From Streptomyces violaceoruber (GTDB taxonomy: Bacteria; Actinomycetota; Actinomycetes; Streptomycetales; Streptomycetaceae), in contig JODI01000106.1 in assembly GCA_000720805.1 (NCBI GenBank), forward strand, positions 1 to 24,113: a stretch of DNA of 24,113 bases, given 5' to 3'. Each line of letters opens with the position of its first letter. Positions within the stretch are counted from its first letter, which is position 1. Under the pieces are notes generated by a model. The model was given only the letters and a program-made list of their open reading frames with translations. It was not told the DNA's origin and ran no database searches. Below, one piece after another: positions 1 to 6,965 of the stretch. The position numbers and the translations under genes were made by a program.

Positions 1-116
1 TCGCAATCCACACCGAACCGGAAGGCCCTCACCTGTTCAAGACCCCTCAGCCGAGACCTGCCCCACCCGTCCACAACCTCCCGGGACAGAACACCTAGGT
101 CGAGCCCTGTGCCGGG

Positions 117-150
117 CGGCCGGCGGCACCATGTCGATGTCCGCCGGCCG
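117..150 (-). terminator. Rho-independent-like terminator of the pectate lyase/galactanase operon
   Basis: A 10-bp perfect inverted repeat (117-126, CGGCCGGCGG, against 141-150, CCGCCGGCCG) with a 14-nt loop lies 11 bases beyond the stop codon of the pectate lyase on the minus strand. GC-rich hairpins without a long T tract are usual terminators in Streptomyces. Nothing else was recognised in bases 1-116. Confidence 0.6.
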
Positions 151-161
151 GCGCCGTCGGC

Positions 162-1529
162 TCAGGAGGCTTCGAACGCTCCGAGATCCGGTGCCTGCCC
201 GCTGTAGGGCAGACCGACATCCACGCCCTTGTCGATCAGGGTGCTGTTCGTCGCCGGGCGGAGGTGGGGCAGCGCGGGCAGGGCGCCGTCGGCCTGGCGG
301 GGGGCGTCCCAGCCGGAGGTCGACACGCTGCGGAACTGTGCGTCCGACAGGGGGATGCCGAGGTTCCAGGAGTTGGACGCGGCGCTGGTGCCGCTCATGT
401 TCGACGTCAGGGTGCCGGTGTAGGCGAGGTTGTTGCGGAGGTTGCCCCGGCCGACGGCGGCGCCGCTCGAATCGACTCCCAGCATGTTGAAGTCGGGGTG
501 GTTTCCGTAGCCCGTGTTGTTGAAGAAGTCGTTGGCGAGCGGGTGGTGGTTGGCGTAGAAGCCCGCCGCCCTGTTGGCGAAGGCCACCGAGGTGCGGACG
601 GTGTGTTTGACGGCGCCGGCGTCGTAGTCACCGCCGTAGCCGCCCGCCTTGAAGCCGTTTCCGTTGCCGGCTGCCGTCGTCGTTCCCGGTACGTACCCGT
701 TCCGCCACGCCCAGGAGTTCTCGATGGTCACGGACGAGTAGGCACTGATGAGGTCGAAACCGTCGTCGGAGTTCCCCCACGCGCGGCAGCCCCTGAACAC
801 GTTCCCGGGATTGCCGGCCGGGATGTGCGCACCGAATCCGTCGGCGTTCTCCCCGGCCCCACTGGAGCTGTTCAGGTCGTAGTTGTCATGTGAATCCGAA
901 TTGAGGACCGCGTTGCCGCCGCCCTTCTGGATGAACAGTCCCGGCCCCATGTGGTGATGGGAGTCGATCTGCTCGAACGTGTTGTTGCTCCCGGAGATCC
1001 AGATTCCCCAGGATTCGTGGTTCAGCGTGTTGTTCTGCGGTACGCCGGTGACTTCCAGCCCTTTGAGGTGGATCCAGCTGCCGGTGACGTCGAAGCCCTT
1101 GATGCGGCAGTCGTCCGTCATGCGCGAGAAGTCGAAGACCGGTTTTTCTCCGGGGTAGGCCAGGTAGTGGATCGGGTTCCCCGAACTGCCGCTCTTGCCG
1201 AGGGTGATCGCGTCGACTCTGTCCGTCTGGCTCGTGCAGCTGTTGATCCCGTGGGTGTAGGCATAGGTGCCGCCCCGGAAGTACACCGTGTCACCCGCAC
1301 CGACGACGGACTGCGCGTGGGCGATCGAGGCCCAGGGAGCTGCCTGCGTCCCCGCGGCGCCGTCACTGCCGTTCGGGGCGACGTAATAGACCTTTCCGGC
1401 CGCTGGGCTGCTCTCGGCCGCCGCACCGGGGACGATCGCGGTGGGGCCCACAAGGAGCGTGCCGGCCGAGATCAGCAGAGTGGATGCCACACGTGCGGCA
1501 GGCTTCATGGCTCGCAGTGCAGGTTTCAT
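162..1529 (-). CDS. Secreted pectate lyase, polysaccharide lyase family 9 type
   Basis: A 455-residue secreted right-handed beta-helix enzyme predicted to cleave polygalacturonate (pectin backbone) by beta-elimination outside the cell. A Sec-type signal peptide covers about residues 1-38 (Arg/Lys start, hydrophobic core, AAA-type cleavage site). The mature part begins with the parallel-beta-helix entry motif YYVAPNGSDG (48-57). The PL9 calcium cluster is recognisable as D230 (NADGF) and D255, D256, D259 (NSDDGFD), with the likely catalytic base K294 (NGFKAGG). Their spacing closely follows the known D209/D233/D234/D237/K273 set of Dickeya Pel9A. The ATG lies one base after the galactanase stop (TGA-C-ATG), so translation is probably coupled; a second ATG at codon 8 is possible. 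Family call is from motifs, substrate is inferred. Confidence 0.85.
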   Translation of the reverse strand: MKPALRAMKPAARVASTLLISAGTLLVGPTAIVPGAAAESSPAAGKVYYVAPNGSDGAAGTQAAPWASIAHAQSVVGAGDTVYFRGGTYAYTHGINSCTSQTDRVDAITLGKSGSSGNPIHYLAYPGEKPVFDFSRMTDDCRIKGFDVTGSWIHLKGLEVTGVPQNNTLNHESWGIWISGSNNTFEQIDSHHHMGPGLFIQKGGGNAVLNSDSHDNYDLNSSSGAGENADGFGAHIPAGNPGNVFRGCRAWGNSDDGFDLISAYSSVTIENSWAWRNGYVPGTTTAAGNGNGFKAGGYGGDYDAGAVKHTVRTSVAFANRAAGFYANHHPLANDFFNNTGYGNHPDFNMLGVDSSGAAVGRGNLRNNLAYTGTLTSNMSGTSAASNSWNLGIPLSDAQFRSVSTSGWDAPRQADGALPALPHLRPATNSTLIDKGVDVGLPYSGQAPDLGAFEAS

Positions 1530-1530
1530 G

Positions 1531-2586
1531 TCAGAGGAATCCGTCCATGGCCGCCGTGGGGCGCCGGGTGCTCTCGTCCCAGGCCGAGCTGTTGTAGCTG
1601 TTGAACGAGGGGTAGCCCTCGGGCTCCCAGAAGAAGGTGCCCAGGCCGCCGAATCCCTGCAGTCCGGTGATGAACGCCCGCAGCGAGTCGCGCACCTGGG
1701 TGGGTTTGCCCACCGGACCGCCGTACTCCACCTGCATGACCGGTCTGCCGTAACCGGACTGGACCATCTTCATGTTGGCCAGCACGCCGGGGACGTTGCC
1801 GCCCTGCGCGTACGAGGACAGGCCGGTGATGTCCCACTTCCCGCCGTTGTCCCGGTAGGCGTCGAGGAAGTTCTGGAGGCCGGTCAGGTTCTGCGGCTGG
1901 GCCAGATGCACCAGCACCGGAGTGTTCGGGAAGACCTGCTTGGACATGTCGTAGGCGGCGTTCAGCAGGCCGGTCATCTGATCCGGGCGGCTGAGGCTGC
2001 CGATCGGTTTGCAGATCCCGGAGTTGGACTCGTTGCCGATCTTCACCCAGGCCGGGGTCACGCCGTAGTACTTGATCACGTTGCACGAGTGGTAGACGTA
2101 GTCGTACATGGCGTCGCGCATCTGGCTGTAGTTCAGACCGGCCCAGGCCGCCGGCGGGTTCTGCACACCGGCCGAGTTCCAGGTGTCGCCGAAGTGGAAT
2201 CCGATGAGGACCTGCAGGCCGGCGTCCTTGGCCCGCTGCGCCAGCTGGGCGGTCTCCTCGATGCTGCAGTGCCCGTTGGCCGGATCACTGGAGGGGTTGA
2301 CCCAGGTCCGCAGGCTCACCGCGGTGATGCCGTAGCCCTTGAGAATCGTGAACAGATCCTGACGCACCCCGGCGCTGTTGTTCCAGTAGTAGCCCCGCGC
2401 CTCCATCTGCGGCATCCAGCTGATGTCCGCGCCCCGGACGAACGTCGCCGCCCGCGCCTGCGCGGTGGCGCTCGCGGCCCCGAGCGCCACCGCCCCGGCG
2501 CCGGCCGCGGCGCCCAGCAGTACCGTGCGGCGGCGCACGCCGGCGGCCGGTCGTTGTCGCGGTTCCTGTTCCATGTCCACTTCCAC
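1531..2586 (-). CDS. Tat-exported arabinogalactan endo-beta-1,4-galactanase, GH53
   Basis: A 351-residue glycoside hydrolase family 53 enzyme, expected to cut beta-1,4-galactan side chains of pectin (rhamnogalacturonan I) outside the cell. The N terminus carries a twin-arginine signal (RRRTVLLG, 18-25) with an Ala-rich core and an AQA/ARA cleavage region near residues 42-46. The mature domain opens with the GH53 hallmark FVRGADISWMPQME (49-62). The (beta/alpha)8 barrel shows the acid/base Glu in KIGNES (E186) and the nucleophile in QVEYGG (E287). Length is normal for a single-domain GH53. A second ATG at codon 5 (MEQEPR) could be the true start. It is the first gene of a two-gene operon with the pectate lyase, so backbone and side-chain attack are co-expressed. 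Confidence 0.88.
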   Translation of the reverse strand: MEVDMEQEPRQRPAAGVRRRTVLLGAAAGAGAVALGAASATAQARAATFVRGADISWMPQMEARGYYWNNSAGVRQDLFTILKGYGITAVSLRTWVNPSSDPANGHCSIEETAQLAQRAKDAGLQVLIGFHFGDTWNSAGVQNPPAAWAGLNYSQMRDAMYDYVYHSCNVIKYYGVTPAWVKIGNESNSGICKPIGSLSRPDQMTGLLNAAYDMSKQVFPNTPVLVHLAQPQNLTGLQNFLDAYRDNGGKWDITGLSSYAQGGNVPGVLANMKMVQSGYGRPVMQVEYGGPVGKPTQVRDSLRAFITGLQGFGGLGTFFWEPEGYPSFNSYNSSAWDESTRRPTAAMDGFL

Positions 2587-2629
2587 ACCTCTCTCCGGTA
2601 GTTGGCGGACATGCCTCGTGGTGCTGCTC

Positions 2630-2725
2630 GGTGACCTCGATGGTTCAGTGATTCATTGCGGCACATTTGAATCAGTGAGCAGCAGATTGCTGCATGATGC
2701 TGCACTCGAGGTCACCAAGTGTCAA
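2630..2725 (-). promoter_or_regulatory. Promoter and operator region of the galactanase/pectate lyase operon
   Basis: Read on the minus strand there is a perfect TTGACA -35 hexamer (plus-strand 2720-2725), a 17-nt spacer and a CAGCAT -10 (2697-2702). Three inverted repeats sit on it. GGTGACCTCGA at 2630-2640 pairs with TCGAGGTCACC at 2706-2716, whose right half fills the -35/-10 spacer. TCAGTGATTCA (2645-2655) pairs with TGAATCAGTGA (2668-2678) with one mismatch. GCAGCA-gat-TGCTGC (2679-2693) falls at the expected start of transcription. The stretch is less GC-rich than its surroundings. This is consistent with repression by the adjacent DeoR/LacI-type regulator, which is inferred. Confidence 0.6.
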
Positions 2726-2780
2726 GGGAAAGCGTCGAGTTGAACCACGAAGGTACAAACCGCGGAAGCGGTGGCCGGGT

Positions 2781-3902
2781 TCAGTCCCGGACAGCGGCTC
2801 CGCACGAGGACCGGACGATCAGGCGGGGCTGGATGAGCAACTGGCGGACGGGCACGGCCGACGGGTCGGCCGCGTCCAGGCGGTCCAGGAGCAGCCGCGC
2901 GGCCTGTGCACCGATCTCGTGCTTGGGCGGCGCCACCGCGGTCAGCGGCACGTCGGCCAGGGAGGCGATCTCGTCGTCGTAGGCAATCAGCGCGAGGTCG
3001 TCCGGGGTGCGCAGGCCATGGGCGCGCATCCGGCGCATCAGCTCGATCGCGTCGTGGTCGGAGTGCACCAGCGCGGCCCGGGTGCCGTCGGCCAGGCACT
3101 CCTTGACGAACCGGTCGTAGAGCCGGCCGGCCTCCTCGGGGCCGAGCCTGGGGCGCCCGCTGTCCAGGACCGGCGCGCCGGCGGCGAGGCCCAGGTGCCG
3201 GACGGCCGCCTCGTACCCCTCGCGGAGCAGGGGTGCGGTGGGGCTGTTGTTGGTGAACAGACCCACCCGGTCGTGCCCCAGGTCCCGGAAGTGTCCGACC
3301 GCCCGGAACGCCCCCTGCCGGTGGTCGGTGGCGACGAACTCGCACGGCGCGTAGCGATCGTACGGCTGACGTTCCATCAGCACGAACGGCATCCCGACGG
3401 CCTGCAGTTGTTCGAGCTGTGCCTGAGGCAGGGTGTGTCCCGTGGCGGAGGCCACCAGCAGCCCCGTCGCGCCGGACGCGGCCAACTCCTGGAGCTGCTG
3501 GGTGTCGTTGGGGTACGCGTAGTCGCTCAGACCGATCACCACGCGGACGCCCCGCTCGGCGGCCACCGCCTGCACACCGGAGACGATCCGCGGGTAGTAG
3601 TAGTGCGCCGAGGGGACCAGCAAGCCGAGCGTATGGGCCGACGCCGACCCGGCGGCGAGGCGCGGCGAAACGGACGGTGCGGCCACCGGCCGTGGAGCGG
3701 ACGGCCGGCCGATGGGGTGGGGTATCGCCGGTACGGCACCCCCGCGGACCCGGGTCACCCGCCCTTCGGCCTCCAGGTCGAGCAGATCCCGCCGGATGGT
3801 GGCGCGCGAGACGTTCAGGCGGGCGGCGAGTTCGGTGACCTTCAGCCCCTCGGACTCCTGCAGCTCCCTGACCAGTTGCTCATGCCGCTGCGCAACGAGC
3901 AT
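2781..3902 (-). CDS. DeoR-type HTH / LacI-type sensor transcriptional regulator
   Basis: A 373-residue regulator with a DeoR-like winged helix-turn-helix at about residues 8-55 (helices around VTELAARLNVSRATIRRDL, then a wing with VTRVRGG). A Pro/Ala/Ser linker follows (60-90), then a periplasmic-binding-protein-like sugar-sensing domain from about 91 to the end (LGLLVPSAHYYYPRIVSGVQ; ALVHSDHDAIELM; DDLALIAYDDE). This is the common actinobacterial architecture of DeoR DNA binding joined to a LacI/GalR effector domain. The ATG at 3900-3902 lies 11 nt after AGGGGGG; a GTG three codons upstream would be too close to that site. It is immediately upstream of the galactanase operon on the same strand, so it probably controls that operon in response to a galactan- or pectin-derived sugar. 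The ligand cannot be read from the sequence. Confidence 0.85.
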   Translation of the reverse strand: MLVAQRHEQLVRELQESEGLKVTELAARLNVSRATIRRDLLDLEAEGRVTRVRGGAVPAIPHPIGRPSAPRPVAAPSVSPRLAAGSASAHTLGLLVPSAHYYYPRIVSGVQAVAAERGVRVVIGLSDYAYPNDTQQLQELAASGATGLLVASATGHTLPQAQLEQLQAVGMPFVLMERQPYDRYAPCEFVATDHRQGAFRAVGHFRDLGHDRVGLFTNNSPTAPLLREGYEAAVRHLGLAAGAPVLDSGRPRLGPEEAGRLYDRFVKECLADGTRAALVHSDHDAIELMRRMRAHGLRTPDDLALIAYDDEIASLADVPLTAVAPPKHEIGAQAARLLLDRLDAADPSAVPVRQLLIQPRLIVRSSCGAAVRD

Positions 3903-3961
3903 GTCCGACACGGCCCCCCTGTGAGCGGATGTGAAGCATTCTAACCCGCGGACTTCCTCGG

Positions 3962-5170
3962 TCACCCGGCGCCGATCTGCAACGGGCTTCTGAACAACGG
4001 GCCCAGCACGACGGTCGCCGCCGCCACGAGCAGGACGGCCGGACCCGCGTGCGGGACCACGATCCGTTCGGGGTCGTCGCAGACGTGGGCGTGGGTGATC
4101 GCGGAGCTCCGGATCTCGTCGAGGTACTCGGGCTGGAGCCCGCTCGACCGCTCGGTGACCACGAGCAGGTCGGGGTTGAGTACGTCGAGGAGGAGCCCGG
4201 TCGCCCGCCCCACCGCCCGCGCGCGCTCCCGCAGCAACCCGTCGGCCCGCCGGTCCCCGGCCGCCGCCGCGTCCACCAGCAGCCCGGCGTCGGGCTCGGG
4301 AATCAGCCCCGCCCGGACCGCGCGGCGGGCGAGGACGGTGTCGGAGACGGTCGCCTCCAGACAGCCCGTACGGCCGCACGGGCACGGCGCCGAACTGTCC
4401 GGCACCGGGAGGTGCGCCACGTCGCCCGCGCCCGAGCGGGGGCCGCTGTGCACCACGCCGGCGATGGCCAGCGCCGCGTCCACCACGTTCCCGACGAACA
4501 GGTGCAGCAGGGAACGCCGGGCGGCGGGCCGGCCGAAGAGCAGCTCGGACTGGGCGACGGCACGGGCGTGGTTGTCCACCCGGACGGGGAGCCCGGTGTG
4601 GCGCCGCAGGTCCGCTCCGAGCGGATACCCGTGCCAGCCGAGCGCGTCATGCCGTACGACGGTGCCGGCCGCCGGATCCACCCAGCCGCCGATGGCCGCG
4701 CCCACCCCGAGGACCCTGGCTCCGGCGGGTGTCCGCTCGGCGAGGAACGCCGCCAGCGCCCGGCCCACCCGCTCGCGCAGTCCGGCGGCGGGGATCCCGT
4801 CGTGCGGGACGTCCTGCCGGGCCACCACCGTGCCTCGCAGATCCGTCAGACCGAAGCTGGACGACGGCACCCCGATGTGCACCCCCGCGACCAACGGGCC
4901 GCCCGCGGTACCGGTGTGCAGGTCCACCGGGATCTGCGGGCGGCCCACACCGCTCGCAGCGATCAGCTCGGGCACCTCGCGCACCAAGCCGAGCCGGGCC
5001 AGGTCGGTGCACTGCCGGGAGACGGCCGCGGGGCTCAGCCCGGACAGCCGGGCGATCCCGCCGCGCGCCACCGGACCGTGGTCGAGCACGGCCCGCAGCA
5101 CCGACGCGGCGTTGGCCTCCCGGCGGCCGTCGCCGGAGGGGCGGGCGGCAGAGGGAACGGTGATCGACAT
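3962..5170 (-). CDS. ROK family transcriptional regulator
   Basis: A 402-residue ROK (repressor, ORF, kinase) protein. An N-terminal MarR-like winged HTH (about 20-70: VLRAVLDHGPVARGGIARLSGLSPAAVSRQ) precedes an ASKHA sugar-kinase-like fold (about 93-400). The ROK zinc motif is clear at 263-272 (CPCGRTGCLE). The segment before it reads HSGPRSGAGDVAHLPV; the usual GE-x-GH motif is changed to GDVAH, as expected for a regulator that has lost kinase activity. The ATG at 5168-5170 has GGAAGGA 5 nt upstream, better than an ATG ten codons earlier. It is transcribed divergently from the AtsK-like dioxygenase across 445 bp, which makes that gene its most likely target. It ends 59 bp before the DeoR/LacI regulator, so read-through is possible. 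The effector is unknown. Confidence 0.85.
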   Translation of the reverse strand: MSITVPSAARPSGDGRREANAASVLRAVLDHGPVARGGIARLSGLSPAAVSRQCTDLARLGLVREVPELIAASGVGRPQIPVDLHTGTAGGPLVAGVHIGVPSSSFGLTDLRGTVVARQDVPHDGIPAAGLRERVGRALAAFLAERTPAGARVLGVGAAIGGWVDPAAGTVVRHDALGWHGYPLGADLRRHTGLPVRVDNHARAVAQSELLFGRPAARRSLLHLFVGNVVDAALAIAGVVHSGPRSGAGDVAHLPVPDSSAPCPCGRTGCLEATVSDTVLARRAVRAGLIPEPDAGLLVDAAAAGDRRADGLLRERARAVGRATGLLLDVLNPDLLVVTERSSGLQPEYLDEIRSSAITHAHVCDDPERIVVPHAGPAVLLVAAATVVLGPLFRSPLQIGAG

Positions 5171-5397
5171 GGGGGTCCTTCCGTGCGCGGTGGGCTCCAA
5201 GCGCGGTGGGGACCAACATGCCGTGTGCGGAAGTGGTTTGGCGACCCGGGGTGACCGGTGCCACGGGGGAGTGCCGGGACCGGGGCCACGAGGCGTGCCG
5301 GGCGTCGGGGTGCCGTGGTTGTTGCAGGGTCGTGAAGTGAGGCCGGGGATCCTTGACCGGGCGCGGGGTGATGCCCAAGCTCGTGGGTGTGACCGCG

Positions 5398-5469
5398 ATG
5401 AATCTCCTCGTTCCGCGGCTTCGTGCCGGCCTGGGGTGTCCTGCCCCGGCCCGCTGCGCGTGTCGCTGA
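5398..5469 (+). CDS. Possible Cys-containing upstream leader ORF of the dioxygenase
   Basis: A 23-codon ATG ORF (peptide MNLLVPRLRAGLGCPAPARC then ACR) lies 146 bp upstream of the dioxygenase. It has Cys at 14, 20 and 22, the last two within four codons of the stop. There is no good Shine-Dalgarno, but it starts about 16 nt after a weak -10, so it could be near-leaderless. Cys-rich short ORFs act as cysteine-responsive attenuators in mycobacteria. It lacks the HIDL motif of the other two leaders here, so the evidence is mostly position and composition. Confidence 0.25.
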   Translation: MNLLVPRLRAGLGCPAPARCACR

Positions 5470-5495
5470 CCCACAGCGCCGCTGCCCCGTATCTC

Positions 5496-5538
5496 CTGAC
5501 AGGCCGCCGGCAGACCCGCTGACAGGTCTCCTGGCAGG
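5496..5538 (+). repeat. Three CTGRCAGG direct repeats upstream of the dioxygenase
   Basis: CTGACAGG occurs at 5496-5503 and 5519-5526, and CTGGCAGG at 5531-5538. The last two copies are 12 bp apart start to start and continue with GGT. They lie 78-120 bp upstream of the dioxygenase start codon in the gene-free divergent region, so they are candidate regulator-binding sites. The binding protein is unknown; the ROK regulator next door is an obvious candidate. Confidence 0.35.
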
Positions 5539-5615
5539 TTCACGCACGTCACCTGCGCGAATTTCCTTCCGCTCGGAGCGCAACTAACAGCAGGCACCCA
5601 CCGAAAGGGCCCGAC

Positions 5616-6602
5616 ATGACCTCCGCCGCACCCACCGCCCCTGCCGTCCGCACCGCACCCGCCCCGGCCGCCACCCTCACCGTCGACAAGGTCGGCGGCC
5701 GTATCGGTGCCGTGGTCTCCGGCGTCCGCCTCGGCGGTGACCTGGACGAGGCCACCGTGGCCGCGATCCGCGCCGCCCTCCTGGAGCACAAGGTCGTCTT
5801 CTTCCGCGATCAGCACCACCTCGACGCCGAGGGGCACGAGGCGTTCGGGCGGCTGCTCGGGGAACTCGTCGCGCACCCGACCGTCCCTTCCGTGGACGGC
5901 CGTTACGCCCTCGGCATCGACAACGACCACGGCGGCCGCGCCAACCAGTGGCACACCGACGTCACCTTCGTGCCCGCCTACCCGGCCTTCTCCATCCTGC
6001 GCGCCGAGGTCGTCCCGCCCTACGGCGGCAACACCCTGTGGGCCAACACGGCCGCCGCCTACGCAGAACTGCCGCAACCCTTGCGGGTGTTGGCCGACAG
6101 CGTGCGCGGCGTGCACACCAACGACTACGACTACGCCGCCACCCGCCCCGAGGCGCCGTCCCGGGAACTGGAACAGCACCGCAAGGTCTTCACCGCGGTC
6201 AAGTTCCAGACCGAGCACCCGGTCGTGCGCGTGCACCCCGAGACCGGCGAACGCACCCTGGTCCTCGGGAGCTTCCTGCAGAAGCTCACCGGCTTCACCG
6301 GCCACGACTCGCGCGCCCTCATCGGCGTCCTCCAGTCGCACGTCGAACGCCCGGAGAACACCGTCCGCTGGCAGTGGCGCGCCGGGGACGTCGCCATCTG
6401 GGACAACCGCGCCACCCAGCACTACGGCGTCGACGACTCCGACGCCCACGAGCGGACCCTGCGCCGGATCACCATCGACGGCGACGTACCGGTCGGCGTG
6501 GACGGCCGCCCCTCCACGCTGCTCGCACCGCGGTCGGTGCCCGAACCGACGTACGGAATCGCCTCCGGCGCCTCCACGAACGGGGTCCTCGCCCAGTCCT
6601 GA
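5616..6602 (+). CDS. TauD/AtsK-family Fe(II)/2-oxoglutarate-dependent dioxygenase, probable alkylsulfatase
   Basis: A 328-residue non-heme iron dioxygenase. It is expected to couple 2-oxoglutarate decarboxylation to hydroxylation of a sulfate ester or sulfonate, releasing sulfate or sulfite. The iron facial triad is visible as H113-x-D115 (QWHTDVTF) and H269 (TQHYGVDD). R284 (RRITIDGD) matches the TauD arginine that binds the 2-oxoglutarate carboxylate (R270), and R280 matches its sulfonate-contacting R266. The stretch [20 protein letters not shown], then [13 protein letters not shown], resembles Pseudomonas AtsK more than taurine-specific TauD, so an alkyl-sulfate substrate is favoured. Family length is typical. 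The ATG follows GAAAGG with a 7-nt gap. A strong hairpin follows, so it is probably a monocistronic unit controlled from the divergent region shared with the ROK gene. Confidence 0.87.
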   Translation: MTSAAPTAPAVRTAPAPAATLTVDKVGGRIGAVVSGVRLGGDLDEATVAAIRAALLEHKVVFFRDQHHLDAEGHEAFGRLLGELVAHPTVPSVDGRYALGIDNDHGGRANQWHTDVTFVPAYPAFSILRAEVVPPYGGNTLWANTAAAYAELPQPLRVLADSVRGVHTNDYDYAATRPEAPSRELEQHRKVFTAVKFQTEHPVVRVHPETGERTLVLGSFLQKLTGFTGHDSRALIGVLQSHVERPENTVRWQWRAGDVAIWDNRATQHYGVDDSDAHERTLRRITIDGDVPVGVDGRPSTLLAPRSVPEPTYGIASGASTNGVLAQS

Positions 6603-6625
6603 CCTGAGGGACCGGAACAACGTCA

Positions 6626-6676
6626 CCGCCGCCCGCAGCCCGATCTCGCCCGCCGAGGTCGGGCTGCGGGCGGCGG
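6626..6676 (+). terminator. Strong hairpin terminator after the dioxygenase
   Basis: An 18-bp perfect inverted repeat (6626-6643 against 6659-6676) with a 15-nt loop starts 24 bases after the dioxygenase stop. It separates this transcript from the leader-GST unit downstream. Confidence 0.8.
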
Positions 6677-6714
6677 GGCTGTGCGGACCTCGTGCCCGCT
6701 CCCTGGACGCCCCC

Positions 6715-6743
6715 TTGACGCACGCCCGGGGCGGATCGACACT
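6715..6743 (+). promoter_or_regulatory. Candidate sigma-70-type promoter for the leader/GST-like unit
   Basis: TTGACG (6715-6720), a 17-nt spacer and GACACT (6738-6743) fit a Streptomyces housekeeping promoter. Transcription would begin about 25 nt before the leader start codon at 6776. The sequence CCTA-N9-TAGG (6754-6770) lies between the two. Confidence 0.4.
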
Positions 6744-6775
6744 CCAGGGGAATCCTAGTGAACAGGTAGGGAAGT

Positions 6776-6898
6776 ATGGGGCGCCTTGAGTCGGTCAGCG
6801 GTCGAGTGAGCCGTACGTCGCCGCGGTCCCCTCTGCTGACCTCCCGCCGGCACATCGATCTGCTGCGGGTCTGCAGCGCGAGCAGCCCCCTGGGCTGA
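6776..6898 (+). CDS. Sulfur-type leader peptide 1 (HIDL motif), upstream of the GST-like gene
   Basis: A 40-codon ORF (30 codons if the in-frame GTG at 6806 is used) ends in TSRRHIDLLRVCSASSPLG. The core RRHIDL-x-RV-x-SA is the pattern of the short putative leader peptides found upstream of many actinobacterial sulfate, sulfonate and cysteine genes. The ATG at 6776 has AGGTAGGGA just before it; the GTG has no ribosome binding site. It ends 67 bp before the GST-like gene. In that family translation of the motif is thought to regulate the following gene in response to sulfur amino-acid supply; here this is inference. Together with the terminator and promoter this accounts for the 6603-6965 gap. 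Confidence 0.7.
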   Translation: MGRLESVSGRVSRTSPRSPLLTSRRHIDLLRVCSASSPLG

Positions 6899-6965
6899 GC
6901 CCGGCCGCCCCCGACGACGCTTCCGCCGCGCGTACGTCTGCGCACCCGACACCCCGGGGAGACCC

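Larger units (their letters stand above)
5171..5615. other. 445-bp divergent intergenic region between ROK regulator and dioxygenase
   Basis: No conventional gene is seen here. On the plus strand there is a possible -35 TTGACC (5353-5358) with a weak -10 CAAGCT (5376-5381), a short Cys-containing ORF (5398-5469), and three copies of CTGRCAGG at 5496-5503, 5519-5526 and 5531-5538. The dioxygenase ribosome binding site is GAAAGG just before 5616. These elements are listed separately. Confidence 0.5.

Noticed and set aside
5035..5583. Minus-strand 182-codon frame upstream of the ROK gene
   Set aside because: It overlaps the ROK N terminus in another frame, is Arg/Pro-rich, and shows no domain or ribosome binding site.
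4647..6626. 659-codon minus-strand open frame opposite the dioxygenase and part of the ROK gene
   Set aside because: Overlaps two recognised genes on conflicting frames; composition typical of antisense frames in high-GC DNA.
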